Below are positions 32,945-64,000 of a stretch of DNA of 64,000 nt, piece after piece. Within the stretch, counting starts at the first letter, position 1, and each line of letters starts with the position of its first letter. The notes beneath the pieces were generated by a model. The model had not been told where the DNA came from, made no database searches, and was given only the letters and a program-made list of their open reading frames with translations. The stretch covers positions 9,950,001-10,014,000 of the forward strand of contig OU015650.1 of NCBI GenBank assembly GCA_907165275.2, read 5' to 3'. The DNA comes from Zygaena filipendulae. Taxonomy: Eukaryota; Arthropoda; Insecta; Lepidoptera; Zygaenidae. The translations under genes were made by a program, and so were the position numbers.

Positions 32945-33637
32945 TATAATCACTTGGGGATAGAAAAAACGAAGTCGAGAGCTAGAGAAATATTATTCTG
33001 GGTAGGTATGTCAAAACAGATTGAAGAATTTATAAAAAATTGTAGTACATGCATAAAATTTAGCAGAGCAAACTTAAAAGAACCATTAATTTTTCATCAG
33101 GTACCTAATAAACCATGGGACAAATTAGGAGCAGACATATTTCATTTATATTCTAATGATTATCTTTTAGTTGTAGATTATTTTTCAAAGTATGTGGAAG
33201 TGTTAGCATTACAATCACTTACATCGGAATGTATAATAAGAAAACTTAAACATGCTAGGTTTGGTATACTATCAGAATTACATAGTGATGGGGGACCACA
33301 ATTTCAATGTGGCATTTTTAAAGAATTCTCAAAACAGTGGAATTTTCAACATATTTTGTCTTACCCACACTATCCTAGAAGTAATGGCATGGTGGAGAGA
33401 CATATTCAAACTGTAAAGAATATGTTAAAAAAGTGTGTGGAGGACAAAAAAGATCCATATCTTAGTCTGCTTAAATTTAGAAATACTCCAATTTCTTCAA
33501 CCATTGAATCTCCTAATAAAATATTGTTAGGTCATAATGTGGCTGGTATGTTTCCATTAGAGCTTAGTAAATCACAAAGTAATAAAGAAACACAACAAAT
33601 TAGTGAACCGACAGAAAATTCAAAAGCAATATTATGA
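32945..33637 (+). pseudogene. Integrase, largely open frame
   Basis: The domain begins with an HxxxxH-type zinc-binding start at HNHLGIEKTK (the first part in another frame) and CSTCIKF completing the HHCC finger. The catalytic core retains its acidic triad: Asp in KLGADIF, Asp in HSDGGPQF and Glu in NGMVERHIQT. The frame is open from 32954 to 33637, then shifts. Confidence 0.88.
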
Positions 33638-33716
33638 CAGACATGTTAGGCCCATGAAGGAATTAAACATAGGAGATAATGTTTTATTAAAGAACTACCA
33701 AAAATAAATATTTTAT

Positions 33717-34127
33717 ATGCCTGGTAAAGTGTTAAGACAGTCGAATAAACCAAGATCTTATGATATCTTAATGGAAACGGGAAGAGGGTTCAATAGAAAT
33801 AGATTTGATTTAAAAAATAACTCAAAAGATTACATATTCAAAAAACAGGAAAATGAAGAGTTTTACTCTGGATTTGATGATGCTGAAAGGAATAACAACA
33901 TTTCAACTAATACAGAAAGTACCATAATGAACCCTGCTCTGTTCCATCCCCAGCAGCATCAGATTGTGAGAATAACTCAGATGAGTCTAGTTTTAAGGAT
34001 AGCAATAGTGATAAGTGTAATAAAAACAAAGGAGACCAACTCAAATACGTGTGTATCTAGAATAAGTAATCGAGGAAGAATTATAAAACCTCCCAGTTAC
34101 TTAAGAGATTATGAAACCTACATTTAA
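33717..34127 (+). pseudogene. Pol C-terminal tail
   Basis: The start, PGKVLRQSNKPRSYDI followed by FNRNR, matches the tail that follows integrase in many gypsy elements. The remainder is asparagine- and serine-rich and ends shortly before the purine tract. Confidence 0.65.
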
Positions 34128-34159
34128 TATTATTGTACTTTTTTCATTAAAAGGGGTGA

Positions 34160-34389
34160 TGTCATGATTATTATTATATAGTCTATGGACCAGAGAAGAC
34201 AGAGGTCGATGTATATTGTGATCTTTGTCCTAGACACGTCGATTTAATCTGTGCTTATAATATGGCGGTGTGAAGCAGTAAGTTAATTAATAGTGAATAA
34301 ATACAAATAAGAAGTTACATAGTGATTTTATTATCTTAATGTGTGTAAAGTAAAATTAATTATAAAGGAACACAAAAACATAATTAACA
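34160..34389 (+). repeat. 3' LTR
   Basis: This is the right-hand 230 bp LTR, preceded by AAAAGGGGTGA. It ends CATAATTAACA and is followed by TACCT. Confidence 0.95.
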
Positions 34390-35190
34390 TACCTTAGGGG
34401 CCATATCAAATGGGTTATTCAACAGAGTATAGTATTTCAAAACCTTCTGGAGAGCTCCAACAGAAATTAAAAATAAGGTAGGAATGGGATTCTGGAGAGC
34501 TCCAACAGAAATTCAAAATAAGGTAGGAATGGGGTTTGTAACAGCAGACTCTAAATTCAGGAAAAAGTCGGACTCATTACAATACGTTTGCGGCCGCCGA
34601 GCAGAGTTCTTACAGAATCGCAGAGAGATTTACAAACCGAGAATTAAAGCCTTCAGAGCCAAGCTTCTTGATGAAATATCACCTTCAGAAACACACCTCT
34701 TCGAAAACAAAGCCTTTACAGAGGCTATTAAAGAACAGGGAGGGATCCATAAATTTTTTCCCTTTAAAAAGAAACAGTATGTACTAAACAAATCTTCAGC
34801 GGCAAAGTCGAAGACCGGATTTCAACAGAACTCGCAGACTCGCACCCAGGATCTTGGGAAGTGAACGAGCTTCCGCGCCAAAGGAAGAGATACAGCAGAA
34901 CATCCCCTCAAAAATCCTCAAACTTTTCAACTTACAAACCGGGAGGAAGAGTTGGGGAGGGGGCCACAAATGACCCCTTCAGGGTGGGGTGCCTCACATA
35001 TCACAGAGCTCATTGGATAGGAGCCCCCAAAGTATTTTAAAGATCATAAGCAGGTATAGAATTCCATTTCAGAAATTCCCTCCTATGACAGTTTACAAAA
35101 ACAAACAAAAGTATTCACCGGAAATGACCATCGAGATAAGAAGTCCACTCACTTTCACATTTTTCTTTTTCATGAGATTTAAATAAAACA
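34390..35190 (+). pseudogene. Retroelement fragment, possibly DIRS-like
   Basis: An open frame at 34484-34864 encodes QYVCGRRAEFLQNRREIYKP, then SPSETHLFENKAFTEAIKEQ, then GGIHKFFPFKKK. Near 34960-35100 other frames give GCLTYHRAHWIGAPKVF and RYRIPFQKFPPM. The last resembles the start of the DIRS-type reverse transcriptase region as I remember it (a .GY.I.F..PP pattern). The lineage call is tentative. The LTR element lies immediately to its left, perhaps inserted into it. Confidence 0.4.
34445..34533 (+). repeat. 45 bp in-frame tandem duplication
   Basis: TTCTGGAGAGCTCCAACAGA starts at 34445 and 34490, giving a 15-codon repeat at the start of the open frame. Confidence 0.88.
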
Positions 35191-35355
35191 GTAGGTAATA
35201 AACTTTAATATTTTTTTCATCCTCCCACTGCGGAAATGGTATTTTTGCTATTCGATATCTGAGTGCAAAAGCCGTTTTTATCCGCTTGTGGTTGTAGGTA
35301 TCTACATAAGTAAAGTTGAGCACAAATAACTATAACTATCCAAAAATTTTTTTTA

Positions 35356-35612
35356 CTAGGTAATCAAGGGTTTAAACTGACTTCGGACATAAGGATTACA
35401 TGTAAAAGCTATTGATCGAATAAATGAAGCTGCAGGTAGTACCATTTCAAAGAGAGGAGCATATAATCCATGCCGACTAGCAAGCTGTTCTGGAGTTTCT
35501 CCTGACTTATTTTGTTTGTGGGCTATTTCTAAAGTATCTTCACGTAGAAGCAATATTAAAAGTGTTGACTTGCAATGACTTATTGCAGATGCCAAATGCA
35601 TGGGTGTTTGTT
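35356..35612 (-). CDS. ANKRD49: ANKRD49 exon 3
   Basis: The acceptor is CATTTCAG at 35613-35620. The exon encodes the last ankyrin repeat and cap and ends at the stop at 35356-35358. Confidence 0.9.
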
Positions 35613-36783
35613 CTGAAATGATAAAATAATTACTACTTAGTTAGGCCAGGCGCGGACCTAGAATTTGGTTGAGGGTGGGGGGGAGCAATTTTAGTTGCCC
35701 CACGAAACTTTTATAATATTCAGGGTCAAAATTTTTTCTTAGGTCTAGTTACCCCCTCCCCCTCGTAGATCTGCACCTGACTGGTATCAAAGGACTGGCA
35801 TGAATTCCTTAAATGAAATTTGGAAAGCATTATGTTGAGAAAAATACCTCCATCAGAGAGAGCAGCAGGATTAGCTCCAGCTGCAAGCAATCTTGCAACT
35901 GCAGAATAATTATTCCAATTACTAGCAGAATGCAATGGTGTCCATCCCATTTGTGTCCTTGCACTTACTTTTGCATCAGCACTTAATAGATATGATATTG
36001 CTGATACATGGTTGCCATAAGCAGCTCGATGCAGTGGTGTATAACCATCAGAATCTTGAGCATGTACAAGACCAGGTTTAGAAGATATCAAGTCTTTGAG
36101 TATTTTAACTTCGCCATTTTCAGCAGCCCACAATACATATGTTACAGGATTCGCTATAAATCAAAATATAATTCTACTAATATTATAAACGCGAAAGTTT
36201 GTAAGTATGTATGGATGGATGGATGTTTGTTACTCTTTCACGCAAAAACTAGTGGATGGATTTAAATGAAACTTTACAATAATATAGCTTATACTTCAGA
36301 TTAACACATAAGGTATTTTTTATCCCGGAATTCCCACGGGAACTATAGAATTAACGCGGGTGAAACCGCGCGTTTAACTTGTCAAGACATAATTTTTTAT
36401 CCTTGCTAATAATATAAATGCGAAAGTAACTCTCTCTGTCTGTCTGTTACGCTTTTACGCCTTAACGGCTGAACCGATCATCATGGAATTTTGCATACAC
36501 GTTGTCAGGGGTACAGAGAAGGACAAAGGGTAGGTATTTTTATCCCGGAATTCCCATGAGATCTCCGGGATTAATGCGGGTGAAACCACGGGGCACAGCT
36601 AGTTTATAATAAAACTGATAAAATACCTTTAGGATCTTTTACAATTTCGATGTCCTGATCATCATCATCCCAGCCAGACACAAACATTCCAGAGGTGCTT
36701 GGGTTTTTTTTACATCTTTCAATCTCATTGTGAATATCTTCTAAATTTCTTCGATATGCATCAGAATCGTCAGAGTCTGACAT
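35356..36783 (-). CDS. ANKRD49: ANKRD49, ankyrin repeat domain protein 49 (complete gene)
   Basis: Three exons (36783-36627, 36153-35848, 35612-35356) join to 720 bases, or 239 codons plus stop; both junctions are phase 1 with GT-AG signals. The 239 aa length equals what I remember for human ANKRD49. The N-terminus is acidic (SDSDDSD, then SGWDDDDQDIE). Ankyrin repeats follow: LWAAENGEV, DGYTPLHRAAYGNH, MGWTPLHSASNWNN and EQTPMHLASAISH, then a capping helix with SGETPEQLASRHGLY. The LLWAAE, TPLHRAAY and GWTPLHSA..WNN blocks with conserved spacing are specific to this family rather than ankyrin proteins in general. Its role is little known; the vertebrate protein is reported as nuclear and linked to germ-cell regulation. 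The start ATG at 36783 is the first in frame. Both introns contain short mobile elements. It is divergent from DOT1L. Confidence 0.93.
35647..35779. mobile_element. Short MITE in ANKRD49 intron 2
   Basis: The ends CAGGCGCGGACCTA and TAGATCTGCACCTG are imperfect inverted copies. GGTGGGGGGGA near the left faces CCCCCTCCCCCTC near the right. The CAGG ends suggest hAT, but no clean 8 bp duplication is visible. Confidence 0.6.
35848..36153 (-). CDS. ANKRD49: ANKRD49 exon 2
   Basis: The acceptor is TTTATAG at 36154-36160 and the donor GGAG|GTATTT at 35847. It encodes the first ankyrin repeats. Confidence 0.9.
36173..36380 (+). mobile_element. Helitron-like copy in ANKRD49 intron 1
   Basis: It starts TCTACTAATATTATAAA, contains GTTACTCTTTCACGC and TTATCCCGGAATTCCCACGG, and reaches AACGCGGGTGAAACCGCG. 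The terminal CTAG is lost. Confidence 0.7.
36405..36602 (+). mobile_element. Second Helitron-like copy in ANKRD49 intron 1
   Basis: It starts near GCTAATAATATAAATGCG and ends TGCGGGTGAAACCACGGGGC, then ACAGCTAG and T. Its body (GGCTGAACCGATCATCATGG) is the GTTACGC subfamily, different from its neighbour. Confidence 0.7.
36627..36783 (-). CDS. ANKRD49: ANKRD49 exon 1
   Basis: The exon runs from the ATG at 36783 to AAAG, followed by donor GTATTT (complement at 36621-36626). It encodes the acidic N-terminus, 52 codons plus one base. Confidence 0.9.
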
Positions 36784-36814
36784 AGTTTCCAACAAACACC
36801 AAAAATGATTGATC

Positions 36815-37108
36815 ACTAGTAGTGATTACCTTCTCCCTGATCTAATATAATCTAATGAAATCCAGAGAGAAGGTAATCACTACGTTATGAAATCTAGGAA
36901 TAGCCACAAATTAACTAGACTTACCCAGAGAGATTTTTTTTTTCGTTTATTTATCCTATATAGGAAAGGCTAAGAGTACAGGGCCCATACTGCCAATTCT
37001 GATATGTTACCCAGAGAGAAGGTAATCACTAATTCACTACGTATATTATGTCTAAAGAGGTTAGAGGAATAGCTCCATACACGTAGTGATTACCTTCTCT
37101 CTGGCTCC
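36815..37108. repeat. Foldback cluster just upstream of ANKRD49
   Basis: The motif TAGTGATTACCTTCTC or its complement occurs four times, near 36824, 36867, 37015 and 37082, in alternating orientation. The sequence can therefore form hairpins of about 60-100 bp. The first copy lies within about 40 bases of the ANKRD49 start codon and probably overlaps its 5' leader or promoter. Confidence 0.7.
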
Positions 37109-38480
37109 GTAAAGTGATCTCCGCGTCTCCGGAGGAGTCCCTGACTCCCTGTATTGTTACAGCACCGGAAAAGGCGACACCGGAATGCACGACACGAGAT
37201 TGTACGACACCGGATGTACAGTTCATGGCCTAGCCGACTTCGTGCTCTGTTTAGTAGTCTATATCTATACTAATATTATAAAGAGCAAAAGTTTGTGAGT
37301 TTGTGACGTTGTACGGGGTAATCTCTGGATCTACTGAACGTTGTGAATCAATGTGAAAAAAAAAAACAATCTGTATAACGCGTTGGTCTTTTGACTGTAA
37401 TGTTATATTATGTTAATTGTTATTATAAAATAAATAAATAAATAAATACAATGCAGATAGTAGGTAGTTAGTAGTTACTGTCTCAAAGTATGACAGAAAT
37501 TTAAAAAACAAGTCCAAGATTAATATTTAGTAACGTAATTATTATTTATCACTTTAATGAATTGTTACAACTTGTTATATTCTTTTTTTTTACATAATAC
37601 ATCGAAAGGTCGTGGCTACATCTAAATTAATCAAATAAATGTCACCTTATTTTGTCTTTAGCGCATCGCCGGCCGCTACCGTGGCTTGCTCGCTACGCTC
37701 GCTCGGCTCGCGAGATCTGGTCATTAGTAAGAACATACGGTAGTATCTCTAAGTAGTTTGTGGTAAGAACCTAACCTAATCAAGAATGTCGGGTATACTA
37801 CCTTGAAATCAGTTCATGATGTGGCCCCGATAGTAATGTTCTCATTACTTTTTACTTATTTCAATAAACAGATTGTAGTGACATTATCGCCACACTAGTA
37901 TTTATTATAGGATAGATGTAGGAAAGGTGAATTAAATCAGGCGCAGCTAACCACTCGTCAGTCGCTTCCCGTTCGCCAGTTAATACAGTTGTGGTTCCTT
38001 TCTTTTCGTAACCTTTATAATCTGTACAATCTGTATAGGGACATGGCTCGTGGAAACAATAAAAATTATAAGGTGCAAACTAAATGACCAGATTTAGTGT
38101 ACTCTAAGTCTATACAGTAAAAAATATAGAGTGGCTCGTTGTTTGATTATCCTGCCTATATAGACTATAATACGTAGTTAGGTCGAGGTAATAACAAAAC
38201 GGGCATAAACACTAACATAAAACCTAATAATCATCACCAAAAGATCTAACATAAAATATTTGTGCCCTATTTGACAATAACTTGACCTAGTGTTTAGGTA
38301 ACGTAAACGAGCACAAAGAAAGGAGGCGTGATTGCATCGACCAATAGGAGCGGTGTCACCATTTCCGGTGCTGTACATTCCGGTGTCATACAATCCAGTG
38401 TCGCGCAGTCCAATGCTGTACATTCCGGTGCCGTGGTGTCGTACATTATCGTGTTGTGCATTCCTGGTTCCCCGCGTCTC
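37109..38480. repeat. 1.3 kb interspersed repeat with CACCGGAATGTA minisatellite
   Basis: At 37160-37215 and 38345-38470 the degenerate 12-14 base unit recurs: GACACCGGAATGCACGACAC on the + strand, then its complement GTACATTCCGGTG at the far side. The two minisatellite ends are thus inverted relative to each other. The middle shares AATGCAGATAG and GTAAACGAGCACAAA with 21236-21660. A Helitron-like start (TCTATACTAATATTATAAAG, 37264) is embedded. Confidence 0.6.
37264..37330 (+). mobile_element. Helitron-like 5' end fragment
   Basis: TCTATACTAATATTATAAAG is followed by GGGGTAATCTCTGGATCTAC. The same start occurs at 63875. Confidence 0.6.
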
Positions 38481-38484
38481 CGAT

Positions 38485-39459
38485 CTCCTAGACATAAAAA
38501 TGTTTTTGGTAACTTTACCTCTTTTAGCAAAGGCATCATAGCCCATACAGCCAAGTCAGATATTTTTCTTTTTTTGATGTTATATTATTACATTGCAATG
38601 TTGAGATGCATTTCGACGCTTTAATGGAATTTAAGATAAGTACGTAGAATTAGAGTACACACTTTGGATTGAACCCGCGACACCTGACGCAGCAGTCACT
38701 AGTCAGTAGTCAGTACCTTTATCAAAATACCTACCAACAACGGTCTTTGTCAACTCGTCAGAGAGTATTATTTTCTTTGATACCGAGTCTTAATGTTACA
38801 TACTTACATTTTAGTTTTTTTTTCTACATACGAGAAATGATAATAATATGTTCCATACTAATATGCATCCACATCAATTTTCAAGTTTCTGTCACCTGGA
38901 AGTAGTCTAACATTTTAATATACCTAAAATGAAATTATAAGTAGGTATTAAAGGAGGGATAAACCCTTAAGGTTTTTAATTAGTGATAATAAAAGGGGGT
39001 CAAAAGTCGCTAAAATGGTTCGTGTAAACTGATGTACCTACTGTAAACTGCAAACCCATGGCTTTGGCTTTTTATCAACCATATCAATGGCATTATCACC
39101 GCAAGAAAATGCATTTTGAATTTCATCAGAATATTGCCGTCCCGTGTAACACCCTATTCACGCCGATCTCAGCTGTGGGTACAAAAATATGTCTAGTTAA
39201 TTTGTGGCGTAGACGGAGAAATTTGTGGGTACAACTAATAAGTCAACAGTCAAAACCCTGCCAAATTTTTGTAAATTACCACACTGAACCGAGGTGCGCG
39301 CTCCGCGGCCATGATTAGGAAATAAATTCAACATGGCGCTCGGTTGTGCAGAATGTGTGTGTGTGAAAGTGTAGCGAGATTATGTTATTTAACAAATATT
39401 TGTAGTGATAATTTTAGTGTTTAAGTGAAAAGTGTGTGCATTAATGCAGTGCATTCCTT
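38485..39459. promoter_or_regulatory. Intergenic and presumed DOT1L promoter/5' leader
   Basis: No gene is seen at 38485-39300. From about 39290 to 39459 the sequence becomes GC-richer (GCGCGCTCCGCGGCCATG, then ACATGGCGCTCGGTTGTG) ahead of the DOT1L ATG. A TATA box is not evident. The exact start site cannot be read from the sequence. Confidence 0.4.
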
Positions 39460-63292
<23,833 letters not shown>

Positions 63293-63318
63293 GTAAATAA
63301 CACTTGGTTATCATTGAC

Positions 63319-63470
63319 GGCACCGTTGGTGTACTGGTTAGGTGATCGACTGCCACGCCGCGTGTCGCGGGTTTGATCCCCGCAAAATATTTGTGTGATG
63401 AACATTGGTGTTTGCTCTCTGTCTGGGGGCTAGTATGAGTCATAAGTAGGTATGTATTTACAAAAAAATA
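63319..63470 (+). mobile_element. tRNA-derived SINE
   Basis: The head has RNA polymerase III promoter boxes: a TGGTGTACTGGTTAGG-like A box and GGTTTGATCC as B box, in a tRNA-like order ending GATCCCCGC. A tail with ATATTTGTGTGATGAACATT and CTCTGTCTGGGGGC follows, as in lepidopteran SINEs. It lies just after DOT1L exon 7. Confidence 0.75.
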
Positions 63471-63874
63471 TATACAAGAATTTTATCAGCTGTAGATGTA
63501 AACATTTCTGGCCGTCGCTGACCTTTATTACTATTGCAATAAGATTCAGCGACTTTCAACTTTCAAGTGATTACATGTATCTGATGCTGAATGCATATCA
63601 AATGTACACGTTCAATTTTCAAATAACACTTTTAAGCTTCACCTTTATCACAACATACAAAATCTATAGTTTTACTGAGGAACGAAACTCATTGGCCGCC
63701 CTTTCGACATAGATTTCGAAGTCTTCAAATCTCTAGACCAAGCGCGGGTCGAGGCTGTGAGCTGATAAATTTAATCGGTCACCGATCGTAATTAAATTTT
63801 GCATACAAGTTGTCAGGGGTACTTATAGGACATAGGTTACCTACTTTTTATTCCGGAATTCTCGCGAGAACTAG
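63471..63874. other. Intronic sequence with a truncated Helitron-like core
   Basis: From 63760 to 63870 the family core appears (TTTTGCATACAAGTTGTCAG, TTATTCCGGAATTCTCGCG) without a terminal CTAG hairpin. The rest is unassigned. Confidence 0.45.
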
Positions 63875-64000
63875 TCTATACTAATATTATAAAGAGGTAA
63901 AGTTTGTGACGTTGTAGGGGGTAATCTCTGGATCTACTAAACCGAAATGAAAATTCTTTTACCAATACAAAGCCTCTTTATTTCGGAGTGTCATAGGCTA
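63875..64000 (+). mobile_element. Helitron-like element, 5' part, cut by window end
   Basis: It starts TCTATACTAATATTATAAAG and continues GGGGGTAATCTCTGGATCTA, as in the fragment at 37264. Confidence 0.65.

Larger units (their letters stand above)
30330..34389 (+). mobile_element. Ty3/gypsy-type LTR retrotransposon, defective
   Basis: The 4060 bp element has 230 bp LTRs, a primer site beginning TGGCGCAGCC directly after the left LTR, and a purine tract (AAAAGGGGTGA) before the right LTR. It is flanked by TACCC and TACCT, a near-perfect 5 bp target duplication. Domain order is gag with zinc knuckles, reverse transcriptase, RNase H, then integrase, the Ty3/gypsy order; no envelope gene is visible. 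The coding region is broken into many frames, and no protease motif was found between gag and reverse transcriptase. At about 4.1 kb it is shorter than complete relatives. The two-knuckle gag suggests a Mag-like lineage, which is tentative. Confidence 0.92.

Noticed and set aside
63319..63390. tRNA gene-like sequence
   Set aside because: The A and B boxes are present, but a SINE-type tail follows and the cloverleaf is imperfect, so it is called a tRNA-derived SINE.

Overview
The window reads as nuclear DNA from a moth or butterfly (Lepidoptera). It is AT-rich, carries conserved animal genes split by GT-AG introns, and more than half of it appears to be transposon sequence. Many short repeats end in a stem-loop followed by CTAG and then T, the signature of Helitron-like elements; the form with a CGCGG stem-loop is very common in Lepidoptera. 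No bacterial operons, CRISPR arrays or canonical RNA genes are visible.

Three host genes are supported. (1) KNTC1/Rod, a kinetochore protein, on the + strand: exon 1 at 4-768, a 4.4 kb intron with a mariner relic and Helitron-like copies, and one 4.7 kb exon at 5198-9922. (2) ANKRD49 on the - strand, complete in three exons (36783 down to 35356, 239 aa). (3) The H3K79 methyltransferase DOT1L (grappa in Drosophila) on the + strand. Seven exons are visible from 39460 to 63292, covering the whole catalytic domain; the C-terminal part lies beyond the window. ANKRD49 and DOT1L are divergent, 2.7 kb apart. An 18 kb intron full of transposons separates DOT1L exons 3 and 4. The three genes do not form a pathway; they are housekeeping genes set among repeats.

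Between KNTC1 and ANKRD49 lies the most unusual structure: three head-to-tail copies (11331-15486, 15491-19633, 19644-25090) of a large inverted-repeat element with no recognisable transposase. The first two are almost identical; the third is diverged and rearranged. Next come Helitron-like pieces, a hAT-like MITE with a perfect 8 bp target duplication, two near-identical Helitron-like copies rich in GCCAT motifs (27482-28977), a Harbinger-like MITE, and a Ty3/gypsy-type LTR element (30330-34389). Its LTRs are almost identical although its genes are broken.

The DOT1L introns hold a dense cluster of CAGCTG E-boxes in intron 2 and a jockey-type LINE ORF1 fragment in intron 3. Intron 3 also has a hAT-like element with GAATATTCGAAT arrays, two MITEs containing TGACGTCA, and many copies of an interspersed family marked by GACTTCC and GGAGGAGG motifs. 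Exon boundaries were placed by matching reading phase, splice signals and remembered family sequences; no alignment was run.
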